Shown: positions 8,664 through 17,636 of the stretch, in pieces
How positions within the stretch are numbered: the first letter of the stretch is position 1
Layout: each line of letters opens with the position of its first letter
Origin: Pachysolen tannophilus NRRL Y-2460
Lineage: Eukaryota; Ascomycota; Pichiomycetes; Alaninales; Pachysolenaceae
Direction: 5' to 3'
NCBI GenBank assembly: GCA_001661245.1
Contig: KV454011.1
Location: 1,844,135-1,908,134, forward strand
Length of the DNA stretch: 64,000 bases
Notes under the pieces: generated by a model
Databases searched by the model: none
The model's input: the letters and a program-made list of their open reading frames with translations, nothing else
Told to the model about the DNA's origin: nothing
Translations under genes and position numbers: made by a program

Positions 8664-10742
8664 TTATTCTACATCACTATCCACATCTTCTTTTCTGATA
8701 TTATTAAAATCATCTTCACCTTCAAAATCTTCAGCATCTTCTTCAATGTCTTCTTCAACAACTTCATCCTCCTCATCATCATCATCTTCTTCAGAGTCAC
8801 TATCTTCATCCTCACTCCATTGGATATAGGTTTTATTCACAATTTTTCTACATTTTTTTAAAGTTATTGGATCAAATGGGAAATAACCAGTTAAATTTGT
8901 AAAATCATTTTTAGTTTGAAATCCGTTGCTAGCCCCGTTAGCAACTTTTAAGGAATCCAGGACTTGAAAAGAAGTGGAAAAATTCGAAGCAGTAATTCCA
9001 TTTTGTTTTTCCCTTTTATTTTGCTCCATAATTGAATAACAATAGCATAAATTTTCTCTTGCTGAAATTTTAGCAAAGATTTGAACCACAGTTTGGTTTG
9101 AAAATTTTAAAGGATTAAATCTAGTAACTATCACTCTTCTGAAAAACTTGTCAATATTTAATTCCCAACCTTCCAGAACTGTACCATTATTTTCATCATC
9201 ATCATCGGCGTTTATTTTTTTCAACATCTTGTACCTGAAACAGAAAATATATGATAATGTTTGAAAAACAGAATAAAACAATTTGAATTTTTCCATATTG
9301 GAACCAGCTTCTTGTACTTCATTTTCTCTTTCTACAATATATCTTTCCATCCAACTGATTAGGAAACTTACAACAAAGAGAATCTTATCTCTTGATAAAT
9401 TTTTAGCCCTTGCAATATATGATGAAATATATTGCATTGATTTTATTCTTTTTTCAAAAGTTTCTCTTTGTGAAAAAGAAGTTTCTATTAATAAATACAA
9501 ATATGAGTCCATTAAATCTTTATGTTGTTGTGATATTTGAAATAATAAGAATTGAACACATTTCGTATTATGAGTAGGAAGGATATATGATTTAAATAAA
9601 GAAGACAAAACATTGAATAATTCTACACCGTTACCATTGTATAACTCTTCATCTGAAAATCGATCTTCTGTACTTTTAAGCAATAATTGCATTATTGAAT
9701 CCAATTTTGATGATAAATCAGAAATATTTTTAATTTCCATATTATATTCTTCTTCTCCATTAAGTGCTTCATTTATTTCATCTTCGTCACGGAGTCCATT
9801 AAGATTCTCATCGTAGTCATCAGCATCAGCATCGGCATCAGCATCATCGAGATCTTCATCCTCTTCGTCGTCTTCGTCCTCATCGTCGTCGTCCTCATCA
9901 TCTTCTTCTATTTCGTCTTGGGCCTCATCATCATCTTCAAGTTCATTTTGTAATTCAACGTCTAATTTTATGCAATTTTCTATTATCAAACACCATATAG
10001 TGAATCTTAACTGAGGACAATATTTAATCAATTTCAACAAGTTTGAAACATAATTGATTAAATCTTGTTTTCTATTTTGCTTATGAGGGAAATATTTATA
10101 CAAGATATTTTGTAATAAATTTGTAGATGTTGGTATTATATTTAAAATGACTTTTAATATTTGATGATTAATTTCAACTTTACGGAAAATAAACTCTGAT
10201 ATTATTTTATTTAGCACATCAGAATTAAATTTTGGAATTGCACTTATAAGACATAATAAAAAATTTGAATAATTTTGTTGAAATAAAATTGGTTTATTTA
10301 ATATGTTTATTTTAATTATAGACTGGATCAAGTCAACACAGTTCTTATTATCCAATCTGAAAACCTCCTGGGAAAGCATTTTCAAAATGCATTGTAAATC
10401 CTCTGTAGAAATTGAATCAGGATTATTACTTGGAAGATTAAGTTTTGAAGTTAAACTAAGTATAGGTAAATTATCATGATTATCTAAAGCATCTAACATT
10501 GATTTTACATAAGTCTTAAACATTCTTCCAGAAAATGCCTCGCCCTCACCTCCATCCTCAACATCATTACTATCTATCTTCTTAATAAAATTCCCATCAT
10601 GTAAAGTTATTAATATCTCTCCATTACTATGATCATTTTTCTTAACAGATTTTCTTTTCTTTTTCTTATCCATTTCATTGTCTTCGGGCATCGATCTTTT
10701 CAAATCCTTATCAGCCACCTGACGTCCCAGCACAGACATCAT
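8664..10742 (-). CDS. RRN3: RNA polymerase I-specific initiation factor Rrn3
   Basis: Rrn3 binds RNA polymerase I and recruits it to the core factor at the rDNA promoter. The HEAT-repeat body contains family blocks such as LFYSVFQTLSYIFCFRY, VTRFNPLKFSNQTVVQIFA, and the C-terminal GYFPFDPITLKKCRKIV followed by an acidic tail. A long Asp/Glu stretch (about residues 265-305, including an Asp-Ala repeat) lies in the region that is also acidic in S. cerevisiae Rrn3. The frame stays open to a TTG at 10784, but the first ATG pair is at 10742/10739, giving 692 aa against 627 in S. cerevisiae. The promoter to its right is rich in direct repeats. Confidence 0.9.
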   Translation of the reverse strand: MMSVLGRQVADKDLKRSMPEDNEMDKKKKRKSVKKNDHSNGEILITLHDGNFIKKIDSNDVEDGGEGEAFSGRMFKTYVKSMLDALDNHDNLPILSLTSKLNLPSNNPDSISTEDLQCILKMLSQEVFRLDNKNCVDLIQSIIKINILNKPILFQQNYSNFLLCLISAIPKFNSDVLNKIISEFIFRKVEINHQILKVILNIIPTSTNLLQNILYKYFPHKQNRKQDLINYVSNLLKLIKYCPQLRFTIWCLIIENCIKLDVELQNELEDDDEAQDEIEEDDEDDDDEDEDDEEDEDLDDADADADADDYDENLNGLRDEDEINEALNGEEEYNMEIKNISDLSSKLDSIMQLLLKSTEDRFSDEELYNGNGVELFNVLSSLFKSYILPTHNTKCVQFLLFQISQQHKDLMDSYLYLLIETSFSQRETFEKRIKSMQYISSYIARAKNLSRDKILFVVSFLISWMERYIVERENEVQEAGSNMEKFKLFYSVFQTLSYIFCFRYKMLKKINADDDDENNGTVLEGWELNIDKFFRRVIVTRFNPLKFSNQTVVQIFAKISARENLCYCYSIMEQNKREKQNGITASNFSTSFQVLDSLKVANGASNGFQTKNDFTNLTGYFPFDPITLKKCRKIVNKTYIQWSEDEDSDSEEDDDDEEDEVVEEDIEEDAEDFEGEDDFNNIRKEDVDSDVE

Positions 10743-10960
10743 TGCGCAAACAGCCAACACTGAAATGAAATCAAAAAGTACCAACCTACAAAAACAGCTA
10801 GCTTATCAATTTCTTAAATCAATCAGTTAATCAATTAATTAAGTGATATATTATTATAATTATTATTATTATTATAACTCTTTTTTTTACTACTAAAAAG
10901 ATAAAAAAAAAAAAAAAATTTTTTTTAAAAAAAAAAAAAAAAAAAAAATTTTTCTTATAA

Positions 10961-11110
10961 AAAAATTACTTATTTAGGAAAAACACAAAAATTACTACAT
11001 TCAGAAGTTAAAATTTAAATTTAAATTTCAAATTTTAAGAAATTTCCGGTTTAGGAAATTTTGGAAATATTTTATCTTTTTTGTTTTTCAAAAATTACCT
11101 ATTTAGGAAA
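10961..11110. repeat. Direct repeat in the RRN3 promoter
   Basis: AAAAATTACTTATTTAGGAA (from 10961) recurs as AAAAATTACCTATTTAGGAA (from 11090). The copies differ at a single base over 21 bp and lie 129 bp apart. A third partial copy, TTTAGGAAA, is at about 11050-11058 after TTCCGG. They lie upstream of RRN3, so they may be binding sites for a regulator of the Pol I factor. I do not recognise the motif. Confidence 0.7.
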
Positions 11111-11130
11111 GACGATTTATTTGGTTCAAT

Positions 11131-11173
11131 TAGTGACCCGATTTGGTCAGAAAAAGAACCAAGAGGGTCACTA
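11131..11173. repeat. Inverted repeat with 9-bp arms downstream of PEX12
   Basis: TAGTGACCC at 11131-11139 pairs perfectly with GGGTCACTA at 11165-11173. Inside the loop GGT/ACC adds three more pairs. It lies about 30 bp past the PEX12 stop, so it could be a 3'UTR hairpin or end-processing signal of PEX12, or a protein site in the RRN3 promoter. Confidence 0.6.
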
Positions 11174-11203
11174 TATGATCCTATTTATCTATAGCTAGCT
11201 AGT

Positions 11204-12343
11204 TTATATCATTAATCTTCGTATGCATTCGATTTTCCATTGGCCATCGAGGTATTTGCACCCAAGGAGGGTTTGGCCGGTTACTGGGCACCTTCCGTAT
11301 TCCAGTTCGTTGTCGTCAAGTCCGTTGAGGTAATTGTGTATACAGGAATAACAGAAAACGAACCCAGTTTCTATAACTGTTGGGTTAGTTATCTTTTTAT
11401 TGCATAATGGACAATTTTTGTAGGAATTAAGATTCTTGAATTTTGGTGGTGGGAATTTCTTATCTATGCTGTCTTTTGTTGAAAATTTGGAGGCAAAATC
11501 GCTTGAATTCCACCATTCTAAGAATTTTAACAAGAAAATAGAAGCTGGGAAAATTTTGTTTGAAAGTAATAACACCAACACTTTTGCTGGTTTTAAAGTT
11601 CTTAAAATCAGTAGATATACCTGTTGAGACAATGTTGGAGGTCTGAATATAGTCTTTCTAGCTGGGGTATTTGTATTTAAATAATTTTCAACTCTTTTTT
11701 CATTTAACTGATAATCAAAGGTGTTTAATCTAGCATAATTGATCTTGAATAAATAAGTTAATAATGTTGGTGATTTCACATTCCCACTTAAATAAAGTAC
11801 TTTAAATAATAAATCTAAAACCAATAAACTAGTTTTAAAAACTGGATATATAGTAAGAAATAAATTTTCAAAACTTGTTAATTCTTTATTCAACAATTTT
11901 TTAGAATATATTTTATCATGAAGTAAATCCAATTTCTCTTTCAAATAATCCAAGCCAACAATTTCAATCAAACTAATAAATATTTGTAAACTTTTTAACC
12001 GCCTTCTAGATTCTTTAATATCAATTGGGATTTCAGATAAATTCCCACTATAATGATTATCTCCTAATACTCTTTTCAACCCATAAAACTTTTCAATAAA
12101 CGTGGAATTCCAATTCTTAAGAAAATTGTATTCAATCAGTCCTCTTGCTATTAAATTGAATTCATCAAATCTATTTATTAATCTTATCAAATATCTATTG
12201 GGAAATCTTTGGATATATTGAACTATTATAAATCGTATAGACGGAGATAATAATTTTTCCAATTGAGTCAGTGATATTATTTCAAATAAAGTCGGACTGT
12301 CAACATCCAATAATCTAGAATCTAACGAAGAATAATAATCCAT
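11204..12343 (-). CDS. PEX12: Peroxisomal RING-finger peroxin Pex12
   Basis: Pex12 is a membrane subunit of the Pex2-Pex10-Pex12 ubiquitin ligase that recycles the import receptor Pex5. The N-terminus PTLFEIIS..LSPSIRFII..FPNRYLIRLINR..NSTFIEKFYGLKR matches S. cerevisiae Pex12 closely. Hydrophobic helices fill the middle. The C-terminus holds the reduced zinc-binding RING typical of Pex12, CPLC..FCYSC..GRCPVTG at about residues 306-355, ending in a WKIECIRRLMI-like tail. The start is ATG 12343 (MDYYSSL, 379 aa; S. cerevisiae 399). The open frame runs to a TTG at 12352. Confidence 0.95.
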   Translation of the reverse strand: MDYYSSLDSRLLDVDSPTLFEIISLTQLEKLLSPSIRFIIVQYIQRFPNRYLIRLINRFDEFNLIARGLIEYNFLKNWNSTFIEKFYGLKRVLGDNHYSGNLSEIPIDIKESRRRLKSLQIFISLIEIVGLDYLKEKLDLLHDKIYSKKLLNKELTSFENLFLTIYPVFKTSLLVLDLLFKVLYLSGNVKSPTLLTYLFKINYARLNTFDYQLNEKRVENYLNTNTPARKTIFRPPTLSQQVYLLILRTLKPAKVLVLLLSNKIFPASIFLLKFLEWWNSSDFASKFSTKDSIDKKFPPPKFKNLNSYKNCPLCNKKITNPTVIETGFVFCYSCIHNYLNGLDDNELEYGRCPVTGQTLLGCKYLDGQWKIECIRRLMI

Positions 12344-12529
12344 ATCCTTCAAAGCAACTGATCATATTAGTTTAAATATCTATTCATTAAAATAATACAA
12401 GAAAAGCAAAAATATAAAATATAAAATATAAAATATAAAAATTAAATAGAAAATGCAATATTAAGTAAGAAAAAAAAAACAAAACAAAAACAACCAAAAA
12501 AAATAAAGAGATAACAAATTTTCAATTTT

Positions 12530-15397
12530 TCAGATCAATTCTTTCAATAAGAATTCTTCTTCATTGCTAACGCTTTTATCCAATTCCAATTTGTTTTCAC
12601 CCATTTGTAGCATCTTCTCTTCTATCGAGTTGGTACTGATCAATCTATAAACATTAACCTCCTTTGTCTGACCAACTCTGTGACACCTATCTTCTGCCTG
12701 CCTATCATCATGAGGGTTGAAACTTTGATCAAATATTATAACGTTATTTGCACATACTAAATTGATACCAAAGCCACCAGCTTTTGTAGAAAGTAAAAAA
12801 ACTGGAATCATATCATCTTGGTAAAATTGGTCAATAATTTGCTGTCTCTCGTTAACTGAAGTAGAACCATCTAATCTGATAAATTTAATATTTAAAATGG
12901 ATAAAAATTTTTCTAAAATATCCAAGATTTGGGTGAAAAGTGAAAAAACTAAAACTTTCTCATGCCTATTATTAACAATATCTTCTAATAATTCTTTTAA
13001 TTTTAAAATTTTACCACTCTTGAAGAAATCTTTATCTTTCAATTGAAATTTTGATAATGATTTCGGAAATTTCAAACATAATCTGTTTAATTCAAAATCT
13101 GACATAACTTGCATGTCTTCAAAAATATATTGCCTATTAGCATCAACGTATTCAGGTTCCTCCATTATTGACGTGGCCATTTTCTGTAATTTGGAATCGT
13201 CATAGATCCTTCTGAATAATAAAGGATGAATAGCAGCTTTACGCAATTGCATTATTACGTTGCTACTACTACTAGTACTACCACTGCTTTTATCATTCTT
13301 AGCTTCACTATTAAGTTTATTTTGTTTCAGACTTTCAATCAACTCTTCGTAAATAGATTTGTGCTCATCCAACATTTCACATTTTTCAACAAATTGAATT
13401 TTTTTGGGAAGATGTTGCAACACTTGATTTTTCTTCCTTCTCAACACAAAGGGAGTCATCATTGTCTTTGCCTTAGAAATCGCTTGCTGTGATAATAAAG
13501 GATTATATTCATCCTTATTTCCATTATCACCGTTGTTCTTGTTATTTTTTGAGTCTGTAATTCTTTGTTGATCAAATAAAGTTTTTAAATCGTCCTTTTT
13601 CTCTTTAAATAAATCTGGCATTATGAAAGCCAATAAAGAAATTAATTCTTTTAAATTGTTTTGTAAAGGTGTACCAGTTAATAATAATCTGAAAACACCT
13701 TTTAGTTTCATCAATTTGATATATCTCTCAGAAGCTGAGTTTTTCAACATGTGTCCTTCATCATAAACAATACAATTAAATTTGAAACTTCTCAAGAAAT
13801 TTTGATCGTATTTATTCCCTGTAGCCAAATTATAAGTTGTTATCAAGACATCAAATTCGACATCCTCTTGCAATAACTCATATCTTTGATCAGTTCTCTC
13901 CTGCTGATTACCATAATATGGAACAACTGTTAAGCTTGGACAAAATTTTTCAAATTCTCTTAACCAATTTTCTAAAGTTGATGAAGGAACAACAATTAGA
14001 TGTGGTTTATCTGAATTTTTAGCCTTTTCTTTTAAATGTGCTAAAAATGCAATAACTTGACAAGTCTTACCTAAACCCATTTCATCTGCTAATATACATG
14101 ATAAATTGTTTTTATATAATAAATTTAACCAATTAATACCAACTTGTTGATAATTTTTCAAATTCACATCGGGAGATAATAATTTCGGTTTATCTTTAAA
14201 ATAAGAGTTTTTACTTAATCTTATTGGATCATCATCAATATCAACAACTTCTAATTCGCCAGCTTTGCCATCAACACCAATTCCCCATTCTCTAATTGTT
14301 GAGGCAATTAAATTACCATACTCGGAACATTTTTGAATTAAAGAATCAACAGCGTCGTAACCTTTTAAATTGATACTAGTTTTTTCAACAATCTTGGCTC
14401 CAATTAATTTTTTCCTAGATTTCTTCCCTGTTCCATCATTTTTATTCATTAATGTATCATTTTCTGTGTTATCAACAGCAAAATCGTTGGACTCAACCTG
14501 GTGTAAAGAATGGAATGGACGTTTTGAAATCAATACTTCTGCTATAGATGGGCTTACAGAAGAAATATCTATAATATCTCTTTTATCAGCGGTATTTAAA
14601 AATTTCAATACACGATCGTCCAATACAACTTGACTTGAAACGTGCATAATATCGTCATCATCAACTAATGATTCATCATCATCGTCGTCATTGTCATCAT
14701 CAAGGATCAGTTCTTCTTCTTCATCACTTAATGAAATCACCTGTTGATCATTTTGAGGTTTTGATTTTTTTGATCTTGAACCATTAGATCCTTCCCCTTG
14801 GTCATCATTTTCATTATCTGACACAACAAATGTACCATTTTCATCTCCTAATTTAGTACCTCTAACTAACCTTCTCCTTTTCTTGTTATCCTCAACATTG
14901 ATATCTATCTTTTTAGGAGCTGATAATAATTGAGATGTTGGTAAAGTATCCTTCTTGAGAAGGTAACGCGACGCAATAGTCTGTGATGGCTTATTCAATA
15001 CAACTTTTGTCGTTTTCTGTTGCTCCAGTTTCTTAACTTCAAGATGATTATCATGAACATATTGGTTTAAAAAAGTTGAAGTTTCTTTTAAATTACTATT
15101 ATTTCTCTTATAAAATTCAATTATCTGATTAATATTTAAATTCGGATATTTCTTCTTTAACAACAACACATTTTTCTTATCATTCAAAGAATGATTACTC
15201 GTTGTAGAACTCAAATTACTACCGGCACTAATACCATTCCCATCTTTAGATTGCTCATCAGTTGAATTACTAGTATCACTATACGTGAATTTTTCCCTCA
15301 AAGTCAACCTACTTGGGGGTAAAGGCGACGAAGCTTGAACAGCAGGCGACGAATCAGGAACCTGGATAAATGACTTCCTCTCTGGTGTCTTACTCAT
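12530..15397 (-). CDS. FUN30: Snf2-family chromatin remodeller Fun30
   Basis: Fun30/SMARCAD1 is a nuclear ATPase that moves histone dimers, supports silent chromatin and promotes long-range resection of DNA breaks. A CUE-like ubiquitin-binding segment (KKYPNLNINQIIEFYKR.., about residues 83-115) precedes an acidic linker. The Snf2 ATPase follows: LADEMGLGKT (Walker A, about residue 435), YDEGHMLKN (DEGH box, about 546), LLLTGTPLQNN, then the C-terminal helicase lobe with DGSTSVNERQ, LLSTKAGGFGINL and DDRQAEDRCHRVGQ. There are SP/TP motifs near the N-terminus, as expected for a CDK-regulated protein. 955 aa against 1131 in S. cerevisiae. It shares a 198-bp divergent promoter with ATS1. Confidence 0.96.
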   Translation of the reverse strand: MSKTPERKSFIQVPDSSPAVQASSPLPPSRLTLREKFTYSDTSNSTDEQSKDGNGISAGSNLSSTTSNHSLNDKKNVLLLKKKYPNLNINQIIEFYKRNNSNLKETSTFLNQYVHDNHLEVKKLEQQKTTKVVLNKPSQTIASRYLLKKDTLPTSQLLSAPKKIDINVEDNKKRRRLVRGTKLGDENGTFVVSDNENDDQGEGSNGSRSKKSKPQNDQQVISLSDEEEELILDDDNDDDDDESLVDDDDIMHVSSQVVLDDRVLKFLNTADKRDIIDISSVSPSIAEVLISKRPFHSLHQVESNDFAVDNTENDTLMNKNDGTGKKSRKKLIGAKIVEKTSINLKGYDAVDSLIQKCSEYGNLIASTIREWGIGVDGKAGELEVVDIDDDPIRLSKNSYFKDKPKLLSPDVNLKNYQQVGINWLNLLYKNNLSCILADEMGLGKTCQVIAFLAHLKEKAKNSDKPHLIVVPSSTLENWLREFEKFCPSLTVVPYYGNQQERTDQRYELLQEDVEFDVLITTYNLATGNKYDQNFLRSFKFNCIVYDEGHMLKNSASERYIKLMKLKGVFRLLLTGTPLQNNLKELISLLAFIMPDLFKEKKDDLKTLFDQQRITDSKNNKNNGDNGNKDEYNPLLSQQAISKAKTMMTPFVLRRKKNQVLQHLPKKIQFVEKCEMLDEHKSIYEELIESLKQNKLNSEAKNDKSSGSTSSSSNVIMQLRKAAIHPLLFRRIYDDSKLQKMATSIMEEPEYVDANRQYIFEDMQVMSDFELNRLCLKFPKSLSKFQLKDKDFFKSGKILKLKELLEDIVNNRHEKVLVFSLFTQILDILEKFLSILNIKFIRLDGSTSVNERQQIIDQFYQDDMIPVFLLSTKAGGFGINLVCANNVIIFDQSFNPHDDRQAEDRCHRVGQTKEVNVYRLISTNSIEEKMLQMGENKLELDKSVSNEEEFLLKELI

Positions 15398-15595
15398 GCT
15401 TCATCTATTCTATTCTTCTCTCAAACTTATTATCCGTTTTAAATTAAATGGAAAGATAATTTTGTTAAAATATAAAAATTTGATTCTTTTTCTGTTCGAT
15501 TTTTCGTGTTTTTTTCATTTTTTCATTTTTCATTTTTTTTTATTTTATTTTATTCAGTATTTGATGATGGTGAAGATAAAAAAGTTGGAAAAGAG

Positions 15596-16630
15596 ATGAG
15601 CTATCGAGTTCTCTGTTGTGGATCAAATGGGAGCTATCAGTTGGGGTTAGAGAGCGACATGGATAAGTCGACTCTTGAAGAGTGTTTAATTCTTAAAGAG
15701 AAGCCAGTAAAGATTACAGGAGGTGGGAATCATACATTATTACTTACTGAGTCTGGTTCTTTATATATTGCTGGTGAAATAAATGGTAAAAGATTTGAAA
15801 AATTTGAATTAATAGATGCCCGGTATGGTAAGATTATGGATATGACATCGGGATGGGATTTTGGGGTTATGGTTAATGAGTATAATGAATTATATGTTTT
15901 TGGGATTGGTTTAAATGGTGAATTAGGGTTATCAGAAAAAGTTACTTCTTGTGATGTATTAAACCCAAAATTTGTTATAAAATTTGATCATAAGATTAAA
16001 AAAATCAATTCTTCTTTGCATAATACTGTATTGATATTAGAGAATGGGGAAGTATATGGTTGGGGTAATAATAAGAAACAACAATTGTTACAACATGATC
16101 TTACAAAATCTAATAAAATAATATGGGAACCTACAAGATTATTTGTTACATTTTCCAATTTAAGATTTGCAAATTGTAGAGATTTCATAGTTTATCAATT
16201 TGTTAATCCAGAAACTAATGAGACTAATAAGTTTGAATTAAGAGGTAAGGATAATTTTAACATCTTAAACGGTTTAAACAGTAAAGAACATATAATAGAT
16301 ATGAAACCAATGTGGTCATCAGTTCATTTACTTATAGTGGAAACTGAAACTCAATCCAAAAAAATCAGATCTTTAGGCAATAATTCCAATTGCCAATTAT
16401 TCCCAACATCTTCCAATCTTGATATAAAAGATTACCTGATTGGAAGTGAACATGGTCTCACATTAACACTGGATAATAAAGTATTAGCATGGGGATGGGG
16501 TGAACACGGTAATTGTGGGACCACACAGAATGAAAACAACGTTATCCTAAATCAACTATATAATGGTATAGAAACAGTTAAAGGTATATACTCTGGTTGC
16601 TCAACAAGTTGGGTCATTGTACAAATTTAA
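15596..16630 (+). CDS. ATS1: RCC1-repeat protein Ats1/Kti13
   Basis: Ats1 (Kti13) pairs with Kti11 in electron supply for diphthamide synthesis and in Elongator-dependent modification of wobble uridines in tRNA. The 344-aa product is a compact RCC1-type propeller: CCGSNGSYQLGL at the N-terminus, then ELYVFGIGLNGELGLSE, VYGWGNNKKQQLL, and VLAWGWGEHGNCG near the C-terminus. Length matches S. cerevisiae Ats1 (333 aa). ATG 15596 (MSYRVLCCGSN) was chosen; the open frame upstream is a T-rich leader with only Phe/Ser codons. RCC1 folds occur in other proteins, but the short single-propeller form favours Ats1. Confidence 0.85.
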   Translation: MSYRVLCCGSNGSYQLGLESDMDKSTLEECLILKEKPVKITGGGNHTLLLTESGSLYIAGEINGKRFEKFELIDARYGKIMDMTSGWDFGVMVNEYNELYVFGIGLNGELGLSEKVTSCDVLNPKFVIKFDHKIKKINSSLHNTVLILENGEVYGWGNNKKQQLLQHDLTKSNKIIWEPTRLFVTFSNLRFANCRDFIVYQFVNPETNETNKFELRGKDNFNILNGLNSKEHIIDMKPMWSSVHLLIVETETQSKKIRSLGNNSNCQLFPTSSNLDIKDYLIGSEHGLTLTLDNKVLAWGWGEHGNCGTTQNENNVILNQLYNGIETVKGIYSGCSTSWVIVQI

Positions 16631-16955
16631 TAAAATGTAATAAAGCCATCTTTCTTAATAATTTAATAGGAAACAAAAAATAAGAAATATGTAAAAACTT
16701 TATAAAGTTATTATAGGACCTCAGTATCGATGTTCTTTATAACTAGCTCTCCATATATATATATATATATATAGACTTATAAAAAACCTTCTTTCAAGTT
16801 CCATTAATTTAAATAATACAAAAGATAGAATAAAATGGAAATATGAAAAATTTTTTATACTTGCATATAAATTTGTGGTATAAAATAAAATACAAGAGAA
16901 AGACATAAAGAATATTTGAATAATTAAGAATATTTTGATTTGATTTTTTTTGATG
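16631..16955. other. Intergenic ATS1-OPI10 with TA microsatellite
   Basis: No gene is seen in 325 bp. A (TA)n run at 16753-16773 lies midway. The rest is AT-rich leader of OPI10, ending in a T run just before its ATG. Confidence 0.75.
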
Positions 16956-17636
16956 ATGTTTGGAGCTATATGTTCTGGTCAGCCAGTGCAATTGGCAACG
17001 GAGGTTGATAATTTGAAGTATACGATAGAGTTTAAAGAATTACCGAGTAGTATTTCATTTATAACTATATTTATGTTACCAAATATTCAATTTGATTTAA
17101 ATTATACAGCATTGATTTATTTTAAGCTGGGACCAGATCCTGAGTTTAAGTTGTTAGGTGGATTGGGTATAGAGAAACAAAGTGCTATTTATCGAATCAA
17201 TCAAAAGCCAGTCAACAGGAATGATGGTTTGAGTAGTAGTAGCAATAATAATATGGTTGATGATATAGATATGGATACTGATAACACCGGTGCTACTCAA
17301 GAAGTGATAATAGGCATATCAATAGAAACGAATCAGCTGGCTGAATTCATTTTACAACAATCAAAACTTAATAATAATAATAATAATGCTGTTAATAAAA
17401 CTAAACTACTTACAAGTTATGCCAATAATAGTGTTAATGCTAATAGTAATACAATATTGCAAAACCAACAGTTGGCAAATAAGATTATTGAAAACTGTTA
17501 CAACTACCTTTCAAGCTTTGATGACGGAACAGGGAAAGTTCCAATAGCAAAATTCAATGAATGGTGGAAAAAATTCATGATAAAATTGAAAAATAATCCA
17601 AAATTGCTTTCATCATCTGATAGTGACTTATTATAA
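16956..17636 (+). CDS. OPI10: Opi10/Hikeshi-family Hsp70 nuclear import carrier
   Basis: Hikeshi proteins carry Hsp70 into the nucleus during heat stress; the yeast member is Opi10, whose loss gives inositol overproduction. The protein starts MFGAICSGQPVQ, the near-invariant family start, and continues ISFITIFMLPNIQFDLNYTALIYF..PEFKLLGGLG, then a GISIETN block. It ends in the family's helical C-terminus (NKIIENCYNYLSSF). A Ser/Asn-rich loop with acidic residues interrupts the middle (about residues 90-110). ATG 16956 is preferred over the adjacent ATG 16953 because family members begin MFG. 226 aa is the usual size. The stop codon overlaps that of MSE1. Confidence 0.92.
   Translation: MFGAICSGQPVQLATEVDNLKYTIEFKELPSSISFITIFMLPNIQFDLNYTALIYFKLGPDPEFKLLGGLGIEKQSAIYRINQKPVNRNDGLSSSSNNNMVDDIDMDTDNTGATQEVIIGISIETNQLAEFILQQSKLNNNNNNAVNKTKLLTSYANNSVNANSNTILQNQQLANKIIENCYNYLSSFDDGTGKVPIAKFNEWWKKFMIKLKNNPKLLSSSDSDLL

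Larger units (their letters stand above)
10743..11203. other. RRN3 promoter / PEX12 3' region with long A/T tracts
   Basis: No gene is seen in these 460 bp. A run of alternating A and T homopolymers at about 10902-10957 is likely to exclude nucleosomes. It is followed by a repeated 21-bp motif and a hairpin, listed separately. Both neighbouring genes are on the minus strand, so this is the promoter of RRN3 and the terminator of PEX12 only in the reverse sense: RRN3 begins at its left edge and PEX12 ends at its right edge. Confidence 0.7.

Noticed and set aside
10743-10784. N-terminal extension of RRN3 to an upstream TTG
   Set aside because: The extension has no ATG and a hydrophobic sequence not expected for Rrn3; the ATG pair at 10742/10739 is preferred.
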